A stretch of DNA of 64,000 nt, from positions 124,001-188,000 of the forward strand of contig NW_002476364.1 of the NCBI RefSeq assembly GCF_000189635.1, given 5' to 3'. Below, one piece after another: positions 48,126 to 58,761 of the stretch. The position numbers were made by a program, and so were the translations under genes. Positions within the stretch are counted from its first letter, which is position 1. Each line of letters opens with the position of its first letter. The notes under the pieces were generated by a model, which did not search any database, was not told the DNA's origin, and saw only the letters and a list, made by a program, of their open reading frames with translations. The DNA comes from Tetrahymena thermophila SB210. Lineage: Eukaryota; Ciliophora; Oligohymenophorea; Hymenostomatida; Tetrahymenidae.

Positions 48126-49020
48126 ATGATTAAGAGCGAATAAGATTCTGAAATAAATTAAAGTAAATAAAGGATATCGATAGAAATAAAAACTGCTGAA
48201 GTTTCCTAAAATAAGTCATGATTAAATAAGCGAAAATAGTTGCATTATGAAATATAAAATGGTTGAATAAACTCATATATCTTTGTACGCTACATATAAC
48301 AAGAAAAATACAGTGAATTTTATAGAATTAAAGATAAATAATGAGATTTTGATTGCATTTTTTGGTACAAAATTTTGGTGTAGTACTAAATCAGTGTTTA
48401 CTTTTTTATTTTTTTCAGAATTAAATTTGGTTAATGATAAAATAAAACAATCGCATTAAAAAAAAAGTTAAAATGAGACTAGTTAATAATTTTCTAAAAT
48501 AAGGTGTTGAAATAACAAAAATGTTAGATTTTGATATTACTTTGAAAATTTTGCTAAATTAATTCTAATACAAAGCATAGCATAAACACAGAAGAGAACA
48601 CAAAAATGCAAGGAGAAGAGAATTACTGTCAGGGAAAAAGAAAAGGCTTCATTGAGAAGTGAAAAAAATAATCTATATTTGAGTGATTCTTACATCCAGA
48701 TTGTTATTACGTAAATGCTTATGATCCATTTGTTTAAAAATATGAAATAAAAGATTGCGTCAAAGAAGTAATTATGCCAGAAGAAATGCGAGGAATTCGA
48801 TTAGCTAAAAGTTATACTTATTTTTTGAATTAATGATGGGTAGGGTAAATTATCAAAAAAATAGTCTATTGCTTTTTTAAGATTCATAAAAATTAAATGA
48901 TATAGAGGGGGAAATTGAAATCAAAAAAAACTCAAAAATTTGGAGGAAATTAATCAATCAATTTATCGGAAGAAGATATTAATTTAATTAAAGCTTATTA
49001 ACTGTTTAGACAGGTAATTT
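48126..49020 (+). CDS. Unrecognised multi-exon gene upstream of ornithine decarboxylase
   Basis: A consistent splice chain can be read from ATG 48126. It runs MIKSEQDSEINQSKQRISIE, IKTAELHYEIQNEN, TVNFIELKINNEILIAFF, ELNLVNDKIKQSHQKKSQ, SIAQTQKRTQKCKEKRITV, REKEKASLRN and CYYVNAYDPFVQKYEIKDCV. It then reads KEVIMPEEMRGIRLAKSYTY and reaches TGA 48834-48836. A further open exon (KKTQKFGGNQSINLSEEDIN, LIKAYQLFRQ) ends at a GTAATT donor at 49015, so the gene may extend or a second one overlap. The middle is very basic (Lys/Arg-rich), which could mean nucleic-acid binding. I know no matching family. Exon joins are inference; exon-like composition is what I see. Confidence 0.4.
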
Positions 49021-49268
49021 ATCAAGCTGTATTTTTATTTTAAAAGTTATTGCAAATATCTTGAAAATTTAATAATTAATAATTTATCACAATATTTGAA
49101 AACACACTTTTCAAACAAAAAAAACAAAAAAACTCGGGCTATTAGCTAATAAAAACTAATTAGAGTTTACCACCTGCTTAAAAAAAGTTAATGTAAGTGT
49201 ACCAAAAATGCCTTCAGCAGAAGATTCCACTTGAAACAAAATCACTATTTGTTTCATTGAAAAATAAC

Positions 49269-50925
49269 ATGAGTGAAACAAAACCCCTGAACAACAACAA
49301 TTTATACACCAATTAATGGTCCTCCAACAACAACATCTTGACAAAGAAGCTCACTGCTGCTTCTTAGGCTAACTTTTCTACAAATGCTTAGTCTACCTCT
49401 GCCAACACTTATTTCTTGAAGGGATTAGATTCCAGAATCTTGAATGCCGAACAAAGAGAAGAATTAGTCTCCTTTGTTAACCAAGATCCTTTTGGTCAAT
49501 CTTTCCTCGTTTACAATTCTCATGAAGCTTTGCGCAAGTTGAATGCTTGGCGCTCCAAGTTATCATGGATTCAACCTTTCTACGCCTTAAAGTCCAACCC
49601 TATTGATCCTCTCGTTGAAGATCTCTGCTCTAACGGAGCTGGTTTGGACGTTGCTTCCCAAGGTGAAATTAAAAAGGGATTAGAAATGGGTATTTCTGCT
49701 TCTAATATGATTTACTCTAACCCCGTTAAGGAAGAAAAGGATATTCTTTATGCTGCTTAAAACAATGTCCTTTACACCACTGCTGATACTTTTGACGAAA
49801 TCGTTAAAATTCACACTCTCGCCCCCAACATGAAAATTCTCTGGCGTATTTCTATTACTGAAGACAATTCTTAATAACTTGCCACTGTTTTCTCTAACAA
49901 GTTTGGTGATGACATTACTTCTCTCGAAGATGCTCACCAAAAGTTCAAGTTTATCGCCCAAGAATTAGGCGTCCGTCTTCACGGTATCCATTTCCATTGT
50001 GGAAGTGGTAAGAATGGTTCAAGCTCATTCTTAAAGGCCGTCAATATGGCTCGTAAGTGTATCGAAATCGGTAGATAATATGGTCATGCTATGGAAATCC
50101 TCGATTTGGGTGGTGGTTATCCTTCTGGTGATCTTAACGATAAGTTCATTGCCAACTTGAAGGACACCTGCAACGATCCTCTTGGTTACAGAGTTATTGC
50201 TGAACCTGGCAGACACTTCTCCTCCCAAACTTGCTACCTCTTCACTAGAATTTTAGCCAAGCGTTCTAAACAAGGAAAAACATGCTTCCATGTTAACGAT
50301 TCTCTTTATCACTCTTTCAATTGCGTTCTTATGGACGGTGTTTCATTCGAAAACGATAATGACTAATTCTACTCAGTTGTTAACAACAACACTCTTGAGC
50401 AATCAGAAATTAACAAAAATTCTATGATTAACTCCTCAGTCTTCGGAATGACTTGTAAGAATTTTTTCTCTCATTCTTATTTATCTATTTATTAATCTCG
50501 ATAAGCTTGCTTAATTTAATATTTTTTAAGCTTGCTTAAACTTAACTTAACAAATGTTATTTTTGATTGAAAGCTTAACTTTTAACTAAAGTTAAACATT
50601 TGATCGAAGAGTCAAAAATTTAATTTTAAACCACTTTAAAAAAGCATATAATTAATTATTATTCAATTAAATAGGTGATGGAGCTGATGTTATTGCACGT
50701 AATGTAGGTTTCTGCGGTGATGCTAAAGTCGGTGACTGGTTATGCTTCAGCGGTATGGGTAGCTACACTTTTGGTCCCAAGAGTGCTTTCAACGGCATGG
50801 AAAGCACAACCAGAGTTTTCAAGTGGAGCTCTCCTATCGGAGTTCCTGAATCTCCCAAAAAAGCTGCTGAAACTTCTGAAGAACCTTCCTTAATCTGGAA
50901 GCCTAAGTTAGAACCAGCTTTCTGA
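49269..50925 (+). CDS. ODC1: Ornithine decarboxylase (PLP fold type III)
   Basis: ODC converts ornithine to putrescine, the first step of polyamine synthesis, in the cytosol. The frame is open from ATG 49269 (MSETKPLNNNNLYTNQW) to TGA 50923-50925, with one intron at about 50456-50674. Family motifs in order are PFYALKSNP (PLP lysine), GAGLDVASQGEI, MIYSNPVKE, LHGIHFHCGSGK, LDLGGGYPSGD, VIAEPGRHFSSQ, FHVNDSLYHSFN, then VFGMTC spliced to GDGADVIA, which brings the catalytic cysteine to the exon border. GDWLCFSGMGSYTFGP and FNGM close the fold. A Ser/Asn/Thr-rich N-terminal extension of about 45 residues precedes the enzyme. The protein is about 480 residues. GC content and C-ending codons are far higher than in neighbours, and CAA/CAG is common for Gln, typical of strongly expressed ciliate genes. 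Confidence 0.93.
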
Positions 50926-53900
50926 AATCTATGAATATTTCTTACCCTCCCTCCTAATGATAAATTAAAATAAATGCAAAATTGATAGAACCTTCAATTA
51001 CTATTACAAATATTGAATGGCTCTAAAAAAGCATATTATTGAGTTATCATAAAAATATATTAAAAATATCTCTAAAACTATAATAATACCAAATATCGTT
51101 AAAAATACTAATCTAGAAATGTGTCATTTATGCATATTATATTTATCTTGTTACCTATCAAAATATTTTCATATCATCTATAATCAATCAATCAATCAAT
51201 TAATTTCCTATTTAATATTTCTCTTTCCAATATAAATATTAAGTATGAAAATTAACTAAATAGTAGTTAGATAAAAATAAAATCACCTAACAAAATGTTT
51301 ACACATTTAAAATAACTTATTTTTTTTAAAAATGGGTCAATAGTAGTCTACTTATTAAAACCCAATAATAGATAGTTCTTTAAATAGATTTATTTAACAT
51401 TTTTTAGAAATAGACTATTAATTTGTTTCTTAAAAAGATCTTAAAAATATTGTTTGTTTTTTAAAAATAGCTTTGAAAAATTTATCTAGCACAAAATAGT
51501 TTCATTCGCTTTTACTAAAAATAGCTTTAAAAACATTTTTTCCTTTACTATATCACTTCAAAAAATTTTTTTTTCTAAGAATTAAGTTTAAAATTTATTT
51601 ATTAAAAAAGCTATGCTAGTATATTTAAAAATAATTTCTAAATTTAGCATGCTTAAAGTAGCTTCATAAATTATTTGTTCTAAACAGATTTTAGATTGTG
51701 CACTTATTAAAATAGAATAAAATATTTGCATACTAAAAATATCTTTAGATATTTATTCTTAAAATAGCTTTTAGATTTTGAATCTTTCAATAGCTTCAAA
51801 TTTTTGTTTGCAATAGAATACGTCAAATGAAATTTATTTATTAAGGAGAGCCTCAAGAATCTGTTATTTGTTTATAACTAGAGAAATTTTTTATCTATAT
51901 TTTTGTAAGCAGCTGGCTTTTGAACTTAATTAAATTCTTTTGGTTTCAGCTTTGTGGGATTGATACGTATTCTCAATTTTATGATGGAGCAATTTTATTT
52001 ATAGTGATAATATGTGTTGCAAATATTTCATACAAAGATAAGAAAAATTGCTAAAAATATTAGTACAAAAAAGGAGCTAAAAAGATCTGTCTTAGAAGAT
52101 AGAAATAATTTAATAAGACTTCAAAAGGAATAAAAAATAGCTAGCAATAACAAATAATTCTGAATTTGAAGATGTATTATTTGTTTTTAATTTTTTATTT
52201 GTTTGTTTGTTTATTTATTTATTTGCATCCCTACCCTATAAGCACTTCAACATCAAAAGTATTACATCATTAATCATCTACTTTACTTAGTATAAATAAC
52301 TGATTTTAATGTAAAATTCCTATATGAAAATAGCTCTATGTTCCTTTAAAAATATTTTCATCTGTTTTTTCATCAATTGTAAATTATTTTAATTGAAATA
52401 TCATTGATTTGAATTTAGAATTCAATTCATTTTTCTAGCTTCCAAAATTTTTTTGCCTTGAGATTTATAAAAGATTTTCAATTTGCAGAACAAAATGATC
52501 AAATAATCAAAGCTCGTGAATATGTTTTACATTATTATTATCAAAATTAGTCATAAAATTTGATATCTTATCAAATTTTATGTAGTTGAAGATATGCGTC
52601 ATTACTTTAATTATTTATGTAAGTAAGTCTTCTTCTAAATAAAAATGCAACAAACGTTTTAGTTTAAACTAAACATAAATATCATTTTAACATTAAAATA
52701 TCAACAGCACTCATTTTTTCAAAGATATCAAAAACCCTATATTGAAAAACTTAAATGTTGATTAGCTCTATAACAGTCTTGAAGGTAAAATTTAGTACAT
52801 TTTTCATAAAGTGATCATATTAAGTACTAAAAACCCTTTTGTTATTTTCGAATTTAAAAAAATTTGAATTTATCTATGCTAACATCAACATCAGATAAAA
52901 AGAAAAAAATCTTAAAAAAATTAATTGCTCTTTTTATTTCAATTTTTTTATACCTAAAAAATTTGCATTTAGATTAATTTTTTTTTTGGTTTCAGTCTTT
53001 AAAAAATTCAATCTAAACAGTTTTTCTTCTTATTTTTTTTTCTTCTCTGATCTCTACTTAACCACTCAACTCAAAATTAAAAGGCATTACAAAATATTAT
53101 TTATCCTCTTAAAAATTAAAAATATTTTACATTCTGATTCAAATAAATAGAACCAAAAATATATTTCTTTAAAAAATTGCATGCATTTATGTTCCATTTG
53201 TAACATGTCAGCCGATTGCGCATTTCTTAAATAAATATTATATTTTTAAAATTATAACAAGCAGAGATTGAAAAGCAGTGATGGAAAAATAGTTGTTTAC
53301 TAGACTCAAATTTTTATAAACAAAAACTTTAAACAGAACCTCAATTTTCTACAACACAAAAGTTAGAGGTCTCGATAGTTTGTTTAATCACTGCATTTTT
53401 GAGGCTTTCAGTTTTCTTTCTTTCTTTCTATTAGTCATCGCACACATATACAAACCTTATAACTAATTTTTAAATGTTAAATATGTATGTATGTAGAGTA
53501 TTTATTTAGTTAAAAGGAATTTTAGCAAATTCATATTTTAAATTCATACAAAATAAAGAAGAAGCCATGAATATACAAAGAATTCTTTCATATTTATAAT
53601 CAATATCTTCATGACATTCTATATTTATTTTTGTAAGAAAGATATCATATCATATCATATCATTCAAAAGTTACAGAAAAAGCAAAGCTTTTTTTCATGC
53701 GTGCAGTAGCTCTAAGCAGCTAAAGAGAATATTATATAACCATCTAGCAATTAATTTCAATCGATCTTTGAGGAGTTTTTCAAAGCTTGAGTTTCTAAAG
53801 ATAGTTTAACAGCTGCTTGTATTTAATTAAAATCTTAGGAATGAGAAAATTAATTGAAATATAAATTAATAGTGAATATTTGAAAATATAAAAATTAAAA

Positions 53901-53980
53901 TAATATTATTAGCAAGTAAAAAATAAATCAATTTATTTATCTATCTGCATATTAAAATATATTAATGGTCAAGCTGTTAA
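50926..53980. other. Long AT-rich intergenic stretch
   Basis: Between 51340 and 51800 the motif AAAAATAGCTTT and variants recur irregularly, hinting at decayed short repeats. Near 52030-52165 (+) a charged frame reads KELKRSVLEDRNNLIRLQKE but has no start and may be chance. No gene is supported. The SDR gene ends at the right border. Confidence 0.5.
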
Positions 53981-55468
53981 TCAATTATCTTTTTTTTAAA
54001 ACCCTAATTAAACAACTAGATTCCAAGTTATGTGAGGCATAGCAAAATCTAATAAATACTTAGGAACCAAGCCGCTTATGAACGAGTACAATTCGTGTAT
54101 TGCTGTACCGCTTGCATGATTGGTTTTTCCAATTATACTAAAAACTCCCTTTTAGAACTATTCAGTAGTCACAGTGAAGGGAAGAGATTTAAAGTTAACC
54201 ATCTATGTTTTAATAAAGTAGGGACGAATAGCTAAAATATCAACATAGTCTTTGAAATCATCTTAGTGAAGTTTATATGTTTTATCTAAAATAGTTGTAA
54301 AATGGAGAATGTACTTTTTAGTTGAAGAGTATATTTAATAAAATGCAGAATGATTTTCAGCAGAAAAAGAACTCATATTTATAATTATTGATTTTCTATT
54401 ATCTTTCTTAGCATCTTAATACAATTTTTCATAAAGGATAGAAACCATAACCGACATACTTATCATATTAATCTACATTTATATTTGAATAAAATATTTT
54501 TAAAATCCATTCAATAAATAAAAATTAAAAAATTTTTTTATTATTTCAACAATAATTTTAGATTATTTTTTCATTTAAACATTTTAAATGTTGTTAAAAA
54601 AAATTTTTTATTTATTTTTAATAATAAATTAATATACGAAATCATTATAAAGGAGAATAGATTATAATTATGATAACAATAAGTTATTGTTATTATAAAA
54701 ATGTAAATAATATAAGTTATAAGAAGAATAGACAAGACAATAAGAAGAGTTTTTTTTGCTTTTTGTTTGTTTGATTTTAAAAAATAACAAAAGTAATTTA
54801 TCCAAGTTACATTTGAAAAACATTCATTTAATTAAAGGGTTGTAATTAAATAAAGCAAACAAACAACCTTATTAATTAGTTTCGTAGTGGATTTTTCTTT
54901 GCAATAACAAAGCAAAAAGCTTTTAAAAATATTAGCTAATCTTTAATAGATTGCCACTAAAAATATCACTAATTGTATTCAAAGATTTAATTGCCAATCT
55001 AAAAATCTTTACCTTAATATGGTTAGCAATAGTTTAAGCAGAGATTTTTTCAAAGCGCTCAACATCAATAACTCCTACGTTGTTCACCAAGGCTGCTATG
55101 TTAAAATCTTACAAGTCTTTTTTCAGCTCAAGAGCGAATTGCTCGTCATCACATTTTGAAAAATCTTTAGGCAGAATTTTGCTTTTTACTGCTGGGTTAA
55201 GTTCTTAAGCTACTTTTTCAAGTTTAGAGACTGTTCTTGCTATAAGAATAATGTTAAAGCCTCTTTTACTTAATTCAATTGCCCAATCTCTTCCAGCACC
55301 TTCGCTAGCACCGGTAACAACTGCCCATACGTCTTTTTTTCCTTTGATATATCTTTCGTTAACATCAACTGGTGCAGTGAAATATGGGGCTAATCTTTTG
55401 TACAGTTCGAATAGCTTAACTGCAAAAATAGCTATTCCTGTCCACAAACAAATAGTGTACAAATCCAT
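53981..55468 (-). CDS. Very-long-chain 3-ketoacyl-CoA reductase-like SDR (HSD17B12/KAR family)
   Basis: This family reduces 3-ketoacyl-CoA in fatty-acid elongation (or 17-keto steroids) at the ER. The start is ATG 55468 ([20 protein letters not shown]), which begins with a membrane anchor. SDR motifs follow: [20 protein letters not shown] (NADPH site TGxxxGxG), [21 protein letters not shown], then after an intron of about 540 bp [37 protein letters not shown] and [11 protein letters not shown]. These give the catalytic Ser and Tyr-x-x-x-Lys. The C-terminus reads QLGFQKKDN at TGA 53981-53983. KKDN fits the KKxx dilysine ER-retrieval signal. The long intron (about 54455-55010) is inferred from ANHIK/INMIS joining at phase 0. 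Confidence 0.85.
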
Positions 55469-56535
55469 AGTGATTTAATTTTGAGTTATGGATAAGTATG
55501 GTTAGATGGATAAGAGGTTGAAAGCGATAGAAGTATTAAAGATTTATGCTTTTATTAGAATACTTCTTTTATTTTTTCTTAATAATTAATTTGTTTGATA
55601 CTAATATATTTAATAGAAAGTTTAGCTTTATTTTTTTCTTAATTATTGATTTTCTCAATGAAAAATAAATATAAATTCAATGTGATTTAATGAAGAAAAA
55701 AAAATTAATAAAAATAAGCATTATATTAATTTTTAATTTGATTGATATATTTGCGTGTTTTTGCTCATATTTTATCAATTTTTTCTTTTGATACTTTTGA
55801 GAAAATTTAATTTGAAGAGTAGACAACTTTAATTGTTTAGCTATTTTCAATTTATTAGATTTTCATTTCAATAAATATATTGATTGTCCACAATCAATAT
55901 TAAAAAACAAACAAGTCCCCCCCTTTTTCTACTCTTTTTGCTTAAGTTATAACGAAATAACCTATTTTAAACCTTCCCTTTTTCATTGAAATTTCTTATT
56001 AAATAAAAAATATTCACTTTCTTATTTTTTAAGCTTTATAAAATTTAAATAAAAATAATTCAAAAAAAAAAATATATTTAAAATTATATTAAAAAATTTT
56101 TAATTGAAAAAAATAATTAGATAAATCAATTAACTAACTTTAATGTCTCATAATAGTTTACTGTTAAATATATTCTATGCTGTGTTGTTAATATTAAAGT
56201 AGTAGCCTATAAATTTATTAGTTTAGGTATAAAATATAAAATTAATTTACTGGAAAATATAAATTTTTAAAGTGGCCAAACAGAGGATTAAATACATTTG
56301 ACTTACATTATAAACTAAGCAATTTTTTATTATGATACTATAAATTAAATTAATATTTTTGATATTTATATTGATTGATTGATATATTATTATTTTTTAT
56401 ACATCCTTTCTAAAATAGTTAGATAGATTATTTATTTGTTTGTTTGTTTATTAGTTTTATAATTTTGTTAGGTTTCTAGATTAGGAAGATGATAAGAAAA
56501 TCATTAGATTTTCTATTTTTATTTTCCTTTTGATT
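55469..56535. other. Intergenic
   Basis: AT-rich with a short C run near 55917-55924. No gene seen. It includes the promoter of the SDR gene (left) and the 3' end of the four-span gene (right). Confidence 0.55.
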
Positions 56536-57354
56536 TCAGCTAGATAACACTTCACCTTCAAATATTTAGCAAGAAAATTATTCGTAGTTTCCTTTATTAT
56601 TTTTTAGCTTATCTATCCTGAAAGCTTTGTATAGAAGCACTGCTCCATGTAAAAGGAACAAGGAAGTAACTATCATCAAACCAATAAAATACCCAGTTTG
56701 GTTAAATACATATAGCTCCTTTAATTAGGGATTACAATTCTAATTTTCTAATTATTCATATTAGTTTAATTTACTATTATTTTATTGTTCGGCTGAAGAG
56801 CATATTTTTTATAATGATGACTGAGCGAGCACAAAAATAGAATTGCTCTTTTGCAAGGAGTTGAGTCCATCAAAATTAGAGCACTTTTTACTATCAGAGG
56901 GAATGTTTTCAATAATATATGCTCCTGTAAAATTGCTATGACATATAGCATTTGAACATAAAATATTAGATTAAAATTAAACGTAGTACATAATAAGACT
57001 AATAATTGCAGTTAAGATATTCATCACTCCTATCAATTTGTAGGACCAAAGCTGCATTTTAGAAATTTTAATATTATAGATAAAGATTCCGAAAGTAAGA
57101 ACGAATTGTAATAGTCCAAAATAAAATGGAATTGAAGACACAACCCAGCAATTCTAAAAATACATAGTTGCTGATGAGAAAATTAAGAAAGCTAATCCGA
57201 CAAGAACGAGCATCATCAAAATCTTTTCTGTAGCTGAAATACTCTTGGAATGTCTAATTTGTTACCTGATTCTTTTTCTTTCAAAGTTCTCAGATCTACC
57301 ATAAATAACTCTATCATCTAATACATCTTAAACTTATTCCTCACTACTAGTCAT
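56536..57354 (-). CDS. Four-span membrane protein, tetraspanin-like topology (intronless)
   Basis: A single frame of 272 codons runs from ATG 57354 (MTSSEEQVQDVLDDRVIYG) to TGA 56536-56538. A basic cytosolic N-terminus (RKRIRQQIRHSKSI) is followed by TM1 (ILMMLVLVGLAFLIFSSATM), TM2 (FYFGLLQFVLTFGIFIYNI), TM3 (LIGVMNILTAIISLIMYYV), a ~95-residue loop with several cysteines and two NxS/T-type sites, TM4 (FIGLMIVTSLFLLHGAVLLY) and a short tail. The arrangement, with one large loop between TM3 and TM4, is that of tetraspanins. The CCG signature is not seen, so the family is unassigned. It probably sits in the cell surface or endomembranes. Confidence 0.75.
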
Positions 57355-58394
57355 TTTTCCAATCAATCAATCAATTAACAAATCCTTAAAACCCAAGTAA
57401 TATTTTAGATAATCTTCAATTTGTATGAACTTATTTATATTTTCTTGCTATAAATGCTATTTTTTAGTCTACTCTTTTTGAGTTATCAATAAAATTTGTA
57501 TTAATATTTTAATTATTATGATTAGAGTCGCTTTACTTGTTTTGCGATATAACAATAAGCAAATATTTGTTTTTTTTATGATTAATTATGAAATTTTCTT
57601 CTTTCTCAATTTATTAGTCAAAATTAGATATTTATCTTATTAATTTAATTAATTAGAAACAATTTCATTAAGATATACCACATTTAAATTTACTTTCTCA
57701 TATAATATTATTAAATCCTTTAAATTACAATCATCTCTTTTTATACATTCATTACAATATTAATTCTATGCATCAATCACTCACTCAATAAATCATAATT
57801 TTTTAATTAAGTTTTAATCTATCAATCACTCATTTTCATCTTTGTTTTACTATGAAAATAAATTAAAAATTTTAAACAAATCTCTTTTTAATTTAATTGC
57901 AAAACAAACTCTTACATAAAATAGATAAAAATATAATTTATTATTAAAATAATTAGTATATCAAATGAGTTTTTGCATTTCCTTTACTAAGCTTTGGTTT
58001 TTTAACAAAAATGTAAAGTTTTATCTTTAATTTTGCTAAAAATAATTCTTATTTTAAACTAAATTTGTGTAGCATCAATCAATTATTTATTTATTTACTA
58101 AAAATTAAAATAGTAAAAAAAACCAAAATTATTTTATTATTACTAATAAATGTATAAAATAAATTATAATTGTTATTTAATTAATCTATTCTAGTTAACA
58201 TTGAATCAATAAATAATATTAATTCCAAATTATTTAGATTCATTTATTTATTCACACATTTATAAATTTGATTTCCAAATGATGAATTTAATTAATAATA
58301 TTTTTTTTACATTTTAGAAAATAAATTATGTTCTTTTTCAAAATCTTATGCAAAAGTAATTAATTCTACTACAAATAAAAATGAGAAAAAATAT
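57355..58394. other. Intergenic
   Basis: AT-rich. TCAATCAATCAAT-type simple sequence near 57361 and 57770-57830. No gene seen until the tRNA. Confidence 0.6.
58385..58391 (-). terminator. Pol III terminator of the tRNA gene
   Basis: A T run on the minus strand starts a few bases after the tRNA 3' end, as expected for RNA polymerase III. Confidence 0.7.
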
Positions 58395-58477
58395 TGGCAA
58401 CTGTGAGATTCGAACTCACGCGGATTACATCCAGGCGATCTTAAGTCGTCCCCCTTAACCAACTCGGGCAAATTGCC
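58395..58477 (-). tRNA. tRNA-Leu(UAA)
   Basis: The minus strand folds as a class II tRNA. Acceptor arms GGCAATT and AGTTGCC pair with one G-T, with discriminator A. The D arm is CCCGAGTTGGTTAAGGGG and the anticodon loop CTTAAGA gives anticodon TAA. A long variable arm (GGAT...ATCC) precedes the T arm GTGAG-TTCGAAT-CTCAC. The anticodon stem has one A-C mismatch. Length and the A73 discriminator favour leucine over serine. The anticodon reads UUA (Leu), so this is not one of the special UAA/UAG-reading glutamine tRNAs of ciliates. No intron and no encoded CCA. Confidence 0.93.
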
Positions 58478-58761
58478 TTGATAGTATTATTTGAAATGAG
58501 ATATTTAGATATAGAGTTTTACTCTTTATTTATTATCAATATCAATATTTTGTCAAAATTGAAATATTTTATTTTGAAGCTTTTGGAGCTTTGAAATTTA
58601 TTGTAATGTTTTTTTTTTTTTTGATAATATTTGACTTATTAAAATTTTAAAGTTTAACAAAAATCCAAATCTACGAACGATTGCTTTTTAAATTAAATTA
58701 AATTTTTGATAAGTAAAAATTAACAGAAATATAAGCAAATTACATTTAGAAATCTAGTTAA

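Noticed and set aside
49680-49961. 93-codon minus-strand frame inside ornithine decarboxylase
   Set aside because: Antisense shadow of a strongly biased coding exon.
58395-58477. A glutamine tRNA reading UAA or UAG
   Set aside because: The anticodon is TAA (reads UUA) and a long variable arm is present, both of which fit leucine.
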